A DNA stretch of 46,097 bases from Acidocella sp. (GCF_028687955.1 NZ_JAQTZC010000009.1:1-46097), one strand, 5' to 3'; shown: positions 25,630 to 34,014, counted from the first letter of the stretch. The notes: generated from the letters alone by a model not told the origin. Program-made: numbers and translations.

Positions 25630-25900
25630 TGTTCCGCTCTCCATCAGGGCCTTTGCTTTCCCTGAAAATCTTTCCAAGGAAGCGACAGCTTCCTTGGAAG
25701 CGCCCAGCGGCGAGCGCGGGGCAGCGGGGTCAAGCGCGGCCGAAGGGGAGGGGGATCACCCGGCCTGCACGGAGCGGAGCGCAGCGGAGTGGAGGAAGGC
25801 TGGGGATACCCCTTCGGCCGTGCTTGATGCCGCTGGAGGGGTGTCCCCTCGCAAGGGTCTCCCCGGAGGGGAGACCTGGGCATAAACCTGTGAGGTTATG
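25630..25900 (-). promoter_or_regulatory. repeated leader, copy C (upstream of ardC)
   Basis: Non-coding. Near the gene: hairpin CCAAGGAAGC-gaca-GCTTCCTTGG (25675-25698), then GCGCCCAGCGGCGAGCG, the same box as in the other leaders. Farther up, ggagggggatcaccCGGCCTGCACGGAGCGGAGCG matches copy D (in pieces GGAGGGGGATCAC and GGCCTGCAC). At the far end is the 9-bp hairpin GGTCTCCCC-gga-GGGGAGACC (25856-25876). Confidence 0.7.
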
Positions 25901-26008
25901 ATCGGCGGGGGTGGGCCTTGTCCGTCAGCCAGGTTCGCATCGCTGGTCGGCGCCAGCCCCGGACTTGAAACCCTTCACCGGCCGGCGATGTCATTACCAC
26001 GGCGGTAG

Positions 26009-26245
26009 AAGTGACAAGATTGTCACTTGTTGATCCTGATAGCCCATTTGGGCTATCTAGGGTTGCCCGCCGAGAGGCGGGTGGAGGCGTGGAAACCTCC
26101 TGAATAGAGAGCCGGTCGAGTTCTGCGACCGGGTGGCGGACGTGTATGTCCAAGCCACCCGGCCAAAGACGTCCGCGCCTGACTCTATTCAGGTTTCCAA
26201 CACCCGGTTCTGGAACCGGCACGCCCCCTCAATCGGAGGTGTGCC
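26009..26245. other. chain of six or more perfect hairpins (structured DNA or RNA)
   Basis: No gene. In order: AAGTGACAA-ga-TTGTCACTT (26009-26028); GATAGCCCA-tt-TGGGCTATC (26038-26057); CCCGCC-gaga-GGCGGG (26066-26081); outer arms CCTGAATAGAG (26099-26109) and CTCTATTCAGG (26183-26193) enclosing CCGGTCG-agttctg-CGACCGG (26112-26132) and GGTGGC-GGAC-loop-GTCC-aa-GCCACC (26132-26159); CCGGTTC-tg-GAACCGG (26204-26219); GGCAC/GTGCC (26218-26245). The mix suggests an evolved fold: ncRNA, single-strand origin, or ssDNA promoter. Confidence 0.7.
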
Positions 26246-26307
26246 GCTGGCTGTCCGCAACTTGTTACAAATGCAGCCAAAGGACAGTTGGACGCGGGTG
26301 ATCTTTT

Positions 26308-27222
26308 TTGTACAGCCACCTTCCTGTCGGCCGCCTGGTCGGCTGTCTTGAACGCCTAACGAGAGAGCAAACCTGGCTTGCCGTGCTGGCGGCAACCGCG
26401 GCGATCACGGCCGCCGAAAGGCTGGTGCCCGGCATCGAGTTCTCACCCCTGTACGTCCCCGTGATCTGCATAGCGAGCTGGCGGCTTGGTGCGCGCCCCG
26501 GCTACATCACCGCCGCCGGCGCCGCCGTGCTGATGACCATTTTAACGTCCGGCAGTTTCGACGACCGCGCGATCCCCATAATGCTGGGCAAGTTTATTAT
26601 CAGCATCGTCAGCTTTGTTTATGTCGCGCGCCTCATCACTAGCTTTCGGCAAGCCTATAATCGAGAGCGTTACCTTGCGCGACGGGACCGCATGACTGGC
26701 GCACTGAACCATGAATGTTTCCGTGAGCAGGCCCGCGCCACACTCGCCATGGCCCGCAACAAGGGGGAGTTCTTGTTACTGGCGATGCTGGATTTTGACG
26801 ACTTCAAAGACGTGAACAGCAATCATGGTCATTCGGCGGGTGATTCCGTACTGCGAGGTTTCTCCCGTGCGGCCGTCTCAATCATCCGGCGGCACGATGA
26901 TTTTGGCCGTCTCGGAGGTGACGAATTCGCGGTGCTGATGGTCCTCCACAGTTCGGAGGAAGCCAAACCGCTCGCCACCGTCCTCCATGCGCGATTATCC
27001 GAAGTCCTCAGCAACGGGCCAATCCCGGTAACGTGCAGCATGGGGGCGCTCGTGATCCCGCCGGACAACACGGACTCTGAGGCCGATTTATTGCATCAAG
27101 CAGACATGCTCATGTATGCGGCCAAGCGTAGCGGGAAAAACAGCCTACACATCGAATGGTGCGGAACCCTAGCCCCGGAATTGATCGCGCCCGAAGCCCG
27201 GCGCCGCTGGAAACCCGCCTAG
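26308..27222 (+). CDS. membrane-anchored diguanylate cyclase (GGDEF)
   Basis: A 304-residue protein with four hydrophobic helices in the first 115 residues and a GGDEF domain at about residues 125-285 (RDRMTGALNHECFREQA, FDDFKDVNSNHGHSAGD, RLGGDEFAVLM). The GGDEF signature is intact, so it should make cyclic di-GMP. There is no clear inhibitory RxxD site (the four residues five places before are DDFG). The start is uncertain: TTG at 26308 has no good ribosome site, and an internal GTG near 26380 is possible. It is unusual cargo for a compact plasmid and may favour surface life. Confidence 0.88.
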   Translation: MYSHLPVGRLVGCLERLTREQTWLAVLAATAAITAAERLVPGIEFSPLYVPVICIASWRLGARPGYITAAGAAVLMTILTSGSFDDRAIPIMLGKFIISIVSFVYVARLITSFRQAYNRERYLARRDRMTGALNHECFREQARATLAMARNKGEFLLLAMLDFDDFKDVNSNHGHSAGDSVLRGFSRAAVSIIRRHDDFGRLGGDEFAVLMVLHSSEEAKPLATVLHARLSEVLSNGPIPVTCSMGALVIPPDNTDSEADLLHQADMLMYAAKRSGKNSLHIEWCGTLAPELIAPEARRRWKPA

Positions 27223-27255
27223 CTTACGAGCTGGCCACCGCTTAGAAGGCCACAG

Positions 27256-27651
27256 CTAAATATCGCCCTTCCGGCGCCGGTCGCGTGCCGCAAGCAGCCT
27301 TTGGATTTCCTGTAAAACAAGCCGATGCTCATAGGGTTTCGTCAAGGCCGGACCATCCGCGCAGATTTCGCCGGCTTTCTCTGCTGTCCGGGCGACGGTG
27401 CCAGTCAGCACCACGTCAATGCTGGGATGATTGGCACGCACCCAGCCAGCAAAGGCAAAGCCATTCTCCCCAATCCCTTCGGCGTCGGCAAGAATCACAT
27501 CAACTGCGACCTGCGGCTTCGCCAGGGCTTGCCGCGCCTCGTCGGCATCGAAGGCTTCGAGGACATGAAACCCACACTGGCGGAGATATTCCGCAAGCGG
27601 AGTACGGACCAAAAGGTCGGCTTCGACCAAGAGGAGGAGGGGTTGTGTCAT
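27256..27651 (-). CDS. single-domain response regulator 1
   Basis: A 131-residue receiver domain with no output domain. Visible: acidic LVEADLL start, the likely phospho-Asp in VDVILADAEG (about residue 57), the Thr in VVLTGTV and the conserved Lys in LTKPYEH. The first acidic pair is EA/D rather than ED/DD, so metal binding may be weakened. It overlaps response regulator 2 by 4 bp. No kinase is encoded in the window. Confidence 0.85.
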   Translation of the reverse strand: MTQPLLLLVEADLLVRTPLAEYLRQCGFHVLEAFDADEARQALAKPQVAVDVILADAEGIGENGFAFAGWVRANHPSIDVVLTGTVARTAEKAGEICADGPALTKPYEHRLVLQEIQRLLAARDRRRKGDI

Positions 27652-28049
27652 GGCGCGTCGTCACCCCCTACAAGGCCCAGAGACCGCAGAACAAGCGCAA
27701 CCACATGAAAAATCTCGTAGGGCTTGGGGACAAAATGCAGCGCGCCCCCTATGTCGGGGGGCTGACCATCGCCAGAGGTCAGAATCACCGGGAGCTTCGG
27801 AAGTGCCACGCGAACCCGCCGGGCGAGTTGCACGCCATCGACGGTGCCCGGCATTTGGACATCAGAAAATATCAGGTCCACATGACTTCCTGACTCAAGA
27901 TAGCCCACGGCATCGTCACCGGATCGCGCCTCAACGACTTGAAAGCCCAAGTCCCGCAGCTCGTCGGCGATGAGCATACGAATAAGAATATCATCCTCAA
28001 CGACCAGGATTTTCTTCGGCTCATCTTCGATCTCGGTTTTTGGCACCAT
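27648..28049 (-). CDS. single-domain response regulator 2
   Basis: A 133-residue CheY-like receiver, from MVPKTEIEDEPKKI. Motifs: ILVVEDDILIRML, phospho-Asp in DLIFSDVQMPG, PVILTSG and HFVPKPYE. All key residues are present. It is first of a two-gene operon with response regulator 1. Such pairs act through kinases elsewhere in the host, for instance in stress signalling. Confidence 0.88.
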   Translation of the reverse strand: MVPKTEIEDEPKKILVVEDDILIRMLIADELRDLGFQVVEARSGDDAVGYLESGSHVDLIFSDVQMPGTVDGVQLARRVRVALPKLPVILTSGDGQPPDIGGALHFVPKPYEIFHVVALVLRSLGLVGGDDAP

Positions 28050-28179
28050 CTTTGCGCTACCCCGTTTTCTCTCCTTATGATGGAGATTGCTAACGTCTCC
28101 GTTGTAACGACCACTTTCAAGCCCGTATGCTTCTTGGTGCTGCGTCCTCACCACTTTGTAATCTTTGTGTTGGCATCAA

Positions 28180-29436
28180 CTAAAATGCTCGCCCGATCAG
28201 CATTTCATCGGCCCGCGTGGTATAGCGCGGGGAGAGCTGCTGTTGCCGGGCACGCCAGGGCCGCGCTGCGCCGGTTGAGGCGATCCGCAGGGTTTCCCGG
28301 CCGAACCGGGCATTGATCGCGTCCAGAGCCGCCATCGCCGCTGCGGATTTCGCCTTGTCGCGGGTTGCAAACAGGCCCGGTTGCTGCCCGGCCGGCGCGA
28401 GGTCATGCAGCATGACGCCCGCCTTGAAATACCGGAATCCGGGCCGCCAGACCGCGCGCAGCAAGCGGACGGCCTCGCCGATCAGCGCCCCGGTGTCGGC
28501 GGTCGGCTCAATCTCGGCGGCGCGCTGTCCGGAATACCAAGGATCGCCATTATGAGGGTTGGTGTGGGCGAACACGGCGAGATGGCCTGCCTCAAGGCCC
28601 TCGCCGCGCAGCTTCTCGGCCGCGCGGGCCGTGTAGTTGGTGATGGCCTCGCGGAGATCCCGCCAGGTCTCAACGAGGCCCCCGAAGGTGCGCGTCACGG
28701 CGATGCCCTGGCGTGTCGGGGCCATGAGGGACAGCGGCAGGCAGGAAACCCCGCGCAGCTCGGCATGAACCCGTCCCCCGGTCACGGTCAGCATGTCGCG
28801 CACCGCCTGCGGGTCGTGCGAGACGAAATCGGCGATGGTCTCGATGCCTACGGCCGCCAGCTTCGCGGCTGCACGGCCGCCAATGCCCCATACGTCCGCC
28901 ACGGGCAGCACCGTAAAGTGCCCCGCCCGGTCGGCCGGGCACCGTAAATCACACACCCCGCCCAAGGCAGGGGTGTTCTTGGCGATGCGGTTGGCGAGTT
29001 TGGCAAGGGTCTTGGTCGGCCCGATGCCGATGCAGGTTGGTATCTTGGCGAGCTGGCGCACCTCGCGCCGAAGGGCGCGGCAAAAGCGGTCGAGGTCGGC
29101 GATGCCCGTGAGGTCAAGAAACATCTCGTCAATCGAGTACGGTTCAACCGCGGGCACGCGCTCGGTGAGCACGTCATAAACGCGCCGGCTCATGTCTCCA
29201 TAGAGGGCATAATTGCTGGACCGCCATGCCACGGCCCGGCCATCCGGCAGCTTGCGGAAAAGATGCCATGGCTCGCCCATTTTGACGCCCATCGCCTTGG
29301 CCTCCGGGGAGCGGGCGATGGCGCATCCGTCATTATTGCTGAGCACAACAAGCGGCTTCGAGCGAAGCTCCGGCGCAAAAGCCTGCTCGGCGGAACAATA
29401 GAAGCTGTTGCCGTCGATCAGCGCGAACGTCGGCAT
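28180..29436 (-). CDS. umuC: UmuC, catalytic subunit of DNA polymerase V
   Basis: A 418-residue Y-family polymerase. Motifs: MPTFALIDGNSFYCSAEQAF with the first catalytic Asp, LSNNDGC, EPYSIDEMFLD with the paired acidic residues, and the thumb/HhH region LPVADVWGIGGRAAAKLAAVGI. A little-finger domain (TRTFGG) and the DUF4113 end (RARQQQLSPRYTTRADEML) are present. Two bases separate it from umuD', so both are made from the LexA-controlled promoter. It gives mutagenic lesion bypass. Confidence 0.96.
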   Translation of the reverse strand: MPTFALIDGNSFYCSAEQAFAPELRSKPLVVLSNNDGCAIARSPEAKAMGVKMGEPWHLFRKLPDGRAVAWRSSNYALYGDMSRRVYDVLTERVPAVEPYSIDEMFLDLTGIADLDRFCRALRREVRQLAKIPTCIGIGPTKTLAKLANRIAKNTPALGGVCDLRCPADRAGHFTVLPVADVWGIGGRAAAKLAAVGIETIADFVSHDPQAVRDMLTVTGGRVHAELRGVSCLPLSLMAPTRQGIAVTRTFGGLVETWRDLREAITNYTARAAEKLRGEGLEAGHLAVFAHTNPHNGDPWYSGQRAAEIEPTADTGALIGEAVRLLRAVWRPGFRYFKAGVMLHDLAPAGQQPGLFATRDKAKSAAAMAALDAINARFGRETLRIASTGAARPWRARQQQLSPRYTTRADEMLIGRAF

Positions 29437-29438
29437 CG

Positions 29439-29816
29439 CTAGACCTTCGTGCGGACCAGGCCCGTGACAACGGCCCAGATTTCCGCATCCTCGCCCTCAA
29501 CCGGAAGGGGGGCGGTGTCCGGGCGGCCTGAAAGCAGCCACCAATGGCCGTGCCGGAACGCGAGCTGCGCCACCAACACGTCGCCGGCGAGCATCACGAC
29601 AGCCACATGGCCCGCCGCAGGCGGCTGGGCCGCGTCGGCGATCAGAATATCCCCGGACAGGATGCCCCGGCCCGCCAGCGCGTCCCCAAGGACGCGCACG
29701 GGGTATCGGCTCGGTTGTCGCAGGTCGAGGATAGCGGCAAGGTCAATCGGCCCCTCCAGGCTATCGCCGGCGGGACTGACAAAACCCGTAGTGTTCCCAC
29801 CATTGTACCCAACCAT
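29439..29816 (-). CDS. umuD: UmuD'-like protein: short N-terminus and no catalytic dyad
   Basis: A 125-residue UmuD homologue (S24 fold). Its ATG at 29816 has a strong ribosome site (ggagggg). Aligned by eye to E. coli UmuD, Gly11 matches Gly25, the first residue of UmuD' after self-cleavage, so only ten residues lie upstream rather than 24. The catalytic Ser60 is Ala (VLGDAL, Ala46) and Lys97 is Ala (LVAQL, Ala83); spacing between them is the same 37 residues. It cannot cleave itself and appears to be a ready-made UmuD'. Confidence 0.9.
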   Translation of the reverse strand: MVGYNGGNTTGFVSPAGDSLEGPIDLAAILDLRQPSRYPVRVLGDALAGRGILSGDILIADAAQPPAAGHVAVVMLAGDVLVAQLAFRHGHWWLLSGRPDTAPLPVEGEDAEIWAVVTGLVRTKV

Positions 29817-29836
29817 AGCCCCTCCGCAGGATCGCG

Positions 29837-29851
29837 GAACATAATGAGAAC
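29837..29851. promoter_or_regulatory. LexA box in the divergent umuD / SRAP promoter
   Basis: GAAC-ataatga-GAAC on the + strand (GTTC-N7-GTTC on the -), the alphaproteobacterial LexA site. It sits midway between umuD (start 29816) and the SRAP gene (29890). Perfect 12-bp arms CATAGCCCCTCC (29814-29825) and GGAGGGGCTATG (29881-29892), which are the two start codons and ribosome sites, flank it. Confidence 0.85.
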
Positions 29852-29889
29852 ATGCCAGCGGGGCAAGGGGAATGTATAGGGGAGGGGCT

Positions 29890-30570
29890 ATGTGCGGCCG
29901 TTTTGCGAGTTTTCAGCCCCCGGAGGCTATCCGCGCCCTCTTTCGCACCGTCAACCCGGTGCCGGAAGACGCACGGCCGTCATGGAACGTCGCGCCGTCA
30001 CAACCGGCTTTGGCCGTTCGGCGCCACCCTGAAACCGGCGATCGGCACCTTGATCTGCTGATTTGGGGCCTGGTGCCGCATTGGACGAAGGATTTGAAGG
30101 CAGCCCGCCGGCCGATCAACGCCCGCGCCGAGAGTGTCGCCAGTTCGTCGATGTTCCGGGGGGCGTTCGCCTCACGGCGTTGCCTGGTGCCTGTCGATGC
30201 GTGGTACGAGTGGCAGACCACAGCCGCCGGGAAGCGGCCCTACGCCTTCGCCCGGCCTGACCGCCAAACCATGGCCTTCGCGGGTCTGTGGGAAAGCTGG
30301 AAGGCCGAGGGAACGGGAAAGGTGCTCCGCACCTTCGCGGTCCTCACCACGGCCCCCAACACACCGGCCGCCCGCGTGCATGACCGGATGCCTGTCATTC
30401 TTCGGCCTGCGGATTGGCCCGTATGGCTGGGGGAGGCGGCCGGCGATCCCGGCGCGCTTCTCCGCCCCGCCCCGGATGAGCTTGTCGAGGCGTGGGCGGT
30501 CAGCCGCGACGTGAACACGCCACGCAACAACAACCCGGAGCTGCTGGCACCGCTCGCGGACCTTGGGTGA
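29890..30570 (+). CDS. yedK: SRAP (HMCES/YedK) abasic-site DNA-protein crosslink protein
   Basis: A 226-residue SRAP-domain protein. The ATG at 29890 is chosen because it gives MCGRF, in which Cys2 forms the covalent bond with abasic sites in single-stranded DNA. Other family motifs: WNVAPSQPALAV, LLIWGLVPHW, NARAES, RCLVPVDAWYEWQ with the catalytic Glu, FAGLWESW, and HDRMPVIL with the conserved His. It protects ssDNA, which fits plasmid entry and SOS repair. It shares the LexA box with umuD'C. Confidence 0.95.
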   Translation: MCGRFASFQPPEAIRALFRTVNPVPEDARPSWNVAPSQPALAVRRHPETGDRHLDLLIWGLVPHWTKDLKAARRPINARAESVASSSMFRGAFASRRCLVPVDAWYEWQTTAAGKRPYAFARPDRQTMAFAGLWESWKAEGTGKVLRTFAVLTTAPNTPAARVHDRMPVILRPADWPVWLGEAAGDPGALLRPAPDELVEAWAVSRDVNTPRNNNPELLAPLADLG

Positions 30571-30661
30571 TGCACGGGCGAGCCATGCGTGATGCAAATT
30601 CATGCAGGTGCGCGCCCCTCTATTTCGCGCGATAAGGAATCGGCGGAATAGGGGAAAGGAG

Positions 30662-31069
30662 ATGTCTGAAAAATTTTACCCAAATCTCTCTGACAGACTT
30701 CAAAAGCTGGTTGATGAGATCATCGCAGAGCTTGAGCCGATGGATTGGCCCACCCGCTTTGAACATCTGCTCGGATGGCTGGCCCTTAAATTGCGATCCG
30801 CTCCAACTTGGGATCAGCAGGCAGGTCTTTACCAATTATGGCCGGCCATCGTCGCCGCCGTCTTTGAGAAACTGCCTCCCGATCCTGATCTTATCGAGTG
30901 CCAGGCCCTTATGTGCATCGCCCCCACCGAATGGCGAACGATGCTTATCGAGAAGATGGAACGCGACCCCACTGTGGAGGATCGTATCGCCGCCGCCTAT
31001 CCAGGGTGGCCTTTGATCGTGGACACCATCAAGGAAGCATACGAAGAATATCCGATCCACGACGACTAG
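30662..31069 (+). CDS. hypothetical protein, 135 residues
   Basis: Starts at ATG 30662 after gaaaggag, giving MSEKFYPNLSDRLQKLV. It is an acidic, helical soluble protein rich in Trp. No family recognised and no catalytic motif seen. It lies 91 bp after the SRAP gene and could share its transcript. It is convergent with the membrane protein at 31164; a CCCGGC/GCCGGG hairpin lies between them at 31095-31116. Confidence 0.7.
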   Translation: MSEKFYPNLSDRLQKLVDEIIAELEPMDWPTRFEHLLGWLALKLRSAPTWDQQAGLYQLWPAIVAAVFEKLPPDPDLIECQALMCIAPTEWRTMLIEKMERDPTVEDRIAAAYPGWPLIVDTIKEAYEEYPIHDD

Positions 31070-31163
31070 AACGACCAGACTGACCGCGAAGGCCCCCGGC
31101 CGCCCGCGCCGCCGGGTCTCCAGCTTGGCGGGCAGTCCTCCGCCTGACTTTCAGCAACCGTTC

Positions 31164-31880
31164 TCAGCGTTGTGCGCTGGCAATCGCCGGCAACACACGC
31201 GCCAACACAGCCGCCGCAGATACCCGCGTGTCGAAAACCGTGAGGTCCGCCGTGCCCCCCGATTTCAGGTGCGCGACCAACCAATAACTCGGGCTGCTCC
31301 GCGCCCCCGTCCGCTCGTCAATCGTAACGCCGGCAATGTCCGCTAGGCTGGCGATGGGTGTATATGAGGCGGCAACCCCGGCATCCTCATTGATTGAGAA
31401 ATCCAGCGGGAATTGCACGCGCGCAAAAAAAGCCCCCGACACAAGGATGCAAAAGCCACTGCCCAAAATGACGACCAGATAGGGCAAAAAGGTTTCCCGT
31501 TGCCACCAGCCGAGCAATGCCATGAACGAAGCAAAGCCGAGAAGAATGCAGGCCGCGCCGATCTCCGAGTTTGGAACAGTGACGATCCGGAGCAAGTGGC
31601 CGGGTTTATCAACCCAATATAGCGGTGAGTCACCGTCCGCCGGCCCTGGAAACGGGACAAATCCGCCTTTCACAAGGAGAGCCTGGATTTGCGCATCGAG
31701 GTGCCAGTTCAGGCCGACACAAATAAACGCTAAAAGGATGAGACAGCCGAGAAGCCCCTTTTTCAAGGGCATTGTATTGAATCGCGCATGTGCGGGAGCG
31801 GCGGTCCTGTCGGCTTGGGCTTTCGCAAACGCCGCCACCTGGCGGGTGTGCTGAGCATGTTGGCGTTGTTTCCGGCTCAA
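31164..31880 (-). CDS. hypothetical membrane protein
   Basis: A 238-residue protein: a basic N-terminus of about 40 residues, a membrane helix at 42-60, a periplasmic-looking loop (GPADGDSPLYWVDKPGHLL), two further helices at about 105-145 and a soluble C-terminal domain (residues 160-238). Not recognised. The charged start and helix layout suggest an inner-membrane anchor. It follows the 332-residue gene on the same strand by 31 bp. Confidence 0.7.
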   Translation of the reverse strand: MSRKQRQHAQHTRQVAAFAKAQADRTAAPAHARFNTMPLKKGLLGCLILLAFICVGLNWHLDAQIQALLVKGGFVPFPGPADGDSPLYWVDKPGHLLRIVTVPNSEIGAACILLGFASFMALLGWWQRETFLPYLVVILGSGFCILVSGAFFARVQFPLDFSINEDAGVAASYTPIASLADIAGVTIDERTGARSSPSYWLVAHLKSGGTADLTVFDTRVSAAAVLARVLPAIASAQR

Positions 31881-31911
31881 GACCTAAATTCTCCCCCGTG
31901 TTTTAGATGAT

Positions 31912-32910
31912 TTAGAGCCGCACGGCTTTGGGCCGAAGCGGTATATCGTCCGGGCCGCGTTCATAGCCGGAAACCCAGATCAGGCGGCGTTCGGACCACT
32001 GCGGGCCATAGGCTTGAAGTTTGAAATGCCCGGCCACCTCCTGGCGTTCCGATAGATTCCACGTCGATGGAATCGTGTTGGCAGGTCTGCCGACTTTCCC
32101 CGATGGGTGAAGCCGAGTCATCGCAAACAGACTTTCGCCATTTCTCGGTTTGCCAGCGCGAAGGCGCTCCGGCGAGGTTTCAGGAATTGGCTGCTTCGCT
32201 TCGGACGGGCCGAAAAAGTAATAGGCCAGCACCAGCCGAAGGAACACCCCGGCACGGCCCAGGACAGCTTTATGCAAGAGCGGATGGGCGAAAGGCTCCT
32301 GCACGGTGAAATCAACCGTCAACCCGCTCTTATCCCCAGCTTGCAGGCTGATCGTGCCGTCCGGGCACAAAACGCCTGCCACGCGCCCGCGCCCGCGCTC
32401 GGTGCCCCTATCTGTGAGCTGAACCACGAATTGAGTGTGCCCCGGCATGTCCGGCGGTAGGTACGGCGCGGCTAGGATCGCCCGTAGCTCTATGACCTCG
32501 CCTTGATCTCCGTCGGTATTAAATGTCAGCGCACCATGCGGAATGTCCACATACACGGTTTGAAGAGGGCGCAGCCGCTCGCGCCATACGGCATCTGGAA
32601 TCTCAATCGGTCGTGCGTCAGAGAGAAGATTTGCAGTTTCTCGCGTCAGAACAATTCCCAAAGTCCGGTCCGGGGGCTGACCGTTAAGAAGAAGGCTACT
32701 TCCGTCCGGCAGATAGGGGGCAACAATCGACATCAATATTGTGTAAAAAATTTCGTCGAGCATATTTTCAACTGGCGCTCGCCCTGTCTTAGCGCCGTGA
32801 AAAATCCGGCCGATGACATCTGCGAAAGCACGGCGCGGATCGCTACTATGCTCTTTCCCGTCCTTGTAATCGACACCCTTGCGGCAAAGATGATCTAGCC
32901 AGGTCAACAT
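31912..32910 (-). CDS. hypothetical protein with C-terminal GHFK motif
   Basis: A 332-residue protein when started at MLTWLDHLCRKG (ATG 32910), 20 bp after the recombinase stop. The middle shows VYVDIPHGALTFNTD and beta-rich segments. The end (GHFKLQAYGPQWSERRLIW, then GYERG) resembles the C-terminus of the 341-residue protein at 7970-8995. Not recognised; no signal peptide. It may be co-transcribed with the recombinase and the downstream membrane protein. Confidence 0.7.
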   Translation of the reverse strand: MLTWLDHLCRKGVDYKDGKEHSSDPRRAFADVIGRIFHGAKTGRAPVENMLDEIFYTILMSIVAPYLPDGSSLLLNGQPPDRTLGIVLTRETANLLSDARPIEIPDAVWRERLRPLQTVYVDIPHGALTFNTDGDQGEVIELRAILAAPYLPPDMPGHTQFVVQLTDRGTERGRGRVAGVLCPDGTISLQAGDKSGLTVDFTVQEPFAHPLLHKAVLGRAGVFLRLVLAYYFFGPSEAKQPIPETSPERLRAGKPRNGESLFAMTRLHPSGKVGRPANTIPSTWNLSERQEVAGHFKLQAYGPQWSERRLIWVSGYERGPDDIPLRPKAVRL

Positions 32911-32930
32911 AAAACCGTGGTCCCTCCGCG

Positions 32931-33650
32931 CTAAATTATTGCCCCTGTCACGGTCTGCTTGCCGTGTAGAGCTGGAACAACCTTCTGCTGATGTTCTCGC
33001 CACACGCGCTTTACCTGGGCCGTGCTGCATCCTGCGAGGCGAGCGGTCGTGGCTATGGAATTCCCGCCACTACGCAAGGCGATGATGCGCGCATGGGTTG
33101 TCCCATCCGTTCTGCAGCCCCTGTATTTTCCGGCCTGCTTGGCAAGGTCAATCCCCTGCCGTTGCCGCTCGCGCCGGTCTTCGTAATCTTCACGGGCGAT
33201 TTGCAACGCCACCTTCAGCATCATTTCTTGCACCGCCTCAAGCACCACACGCGGCACGCCCGACGATTCGGAAACCACCTCCGACAGATCAACCACGCCC
33301 GGCACGACAAGGCGCGCGCCTTTCTCCCTGATCGCGGCAACCAGGCGCTCGGCCTCTTCCAATCGAAGGCGGCTGATTCTGTCGATCTTCTCCGCAATGA
33401 TGACTTCGCCTGGTTGCAGGTCCGCGACCATGCGTAGCAGCTCCGGGCGGTCGGGCCGTGCCCCGGATGCAAATTCCCGATAGACGCCGGCGATGTAATA
33501 CCCGGCGGCGCGGGCATCGCTGACAATCTTCTCCTGCCGTCGAAGATCCTGCTCACCCGTGCTCACCCGGAGATAGACCCGCGCCACTTTGAGAGGATGT
33601 TGCCCGGATGGCCCGGCCCGCGTGGTGCTGCGGGCCTGCTTATTTGACAA
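32931..33650 (-). CDS. serine recombinase (resolvase/invertase)
   Basis: A small serine recombinase. Catalytic Ser in VYLRVSTGEQD, family patterns EFASGARPDRPELLRM, GEVIIAEKIDRISRL, and a C-terminal HTH (IATTARLAGCSTAQVKRVWREH). The start is uncertain: the TTG at 33650 has ggaggccggagc upstream and overlaps the previous gene by 11 bp; a longer frame runs to 33773 inside that gene. It probably resolves plasmid multimers. No obvious res site was identified. Confidence 0.85.
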   Translation of the reverse strand: MSNKQARSTTRAGPSGQHPLKVARVYLRVSTGEQDLRRQEKIVSDARAAGYYIAGVYREFASGARPDRPELLRMVADLQPGEVIIAEKIDRISRLRLEEAERLVAAIREKGARLVVPGVVDLSEVVSESSGVPRVVLEAVQEMMLKVALQIAREDYEDRRERQRQGIDLAKQAGKYRGCRTDGTTHARIIALRSGGNSIATTARLAGCSTAQVKRVWREHQQKVVPALHGKQTVTGAII

Positions 33651-34014
33651 GCTCCGGCCTCCACGTTTCGACAACCCTGACAAAATCTTCTTTGTATTGC
33701 TCAGGATATTCATGGACGCGGGCAATGAGCTTGAACACCGTCGCCATGTCATCGGAGATGGCGGTATCGACACCCCACAGATTGGTCAGGTCGAAACCGC
33801 CGCAATCGCCCGCGTTCCACCAGGCCAGCAAAAAATCAGCCACCCGGCGGCTTTGCCCGGTGTCGCACCTGGCGATGGCGAGCAAGCGCCGCAACGCGGC
33901 GTCTTCCTCTTCGGTCATCGGCCGGGGAGGGGGATACATGGCGCGCAGCTCCTCGCGGGTGATGGTCTGGGGTTCGGACGGGGGAAGGGGGCGGAGCGGC
34001 GTCGGTTCGGTCAT
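33640..34014 (-). CDS. hypothetical protein upstream of the recombinase
   Basis: A 124-residue acidic protein starting MTEPTPLRPLPPSEPQT, with a Pro-rich N-terminus and a helical rest (EEEDAALRRLLAIARCD, VFKLIARVHEYPEQYKEDF). Ribosome site ggagacacacc. Not recognised. The recombinase begins within its last codons, so the two are coupled. Bases 34015-34147 hold the promoter region toward both sides. Confidence 0.65.
   Translation of the reverse strand: MTEPTPLRPLPPSEPQTITREELRAMYPPPRPMTEEEDAALRRLLAIARCDTGQSRRVADFLLAWWNAGDCGGFDLTNLWGVDTAISDDMATVFKLIARVHEYPEQYKEDFVRVVETWRPELVK

Noticed and set aside
26099..26193. Cloverleaf-like fold that could be a tRNA
   Set aside because: The outer stem is 11 bp, there are only two inner arms, and T-arm and CCA-end signals are missing.
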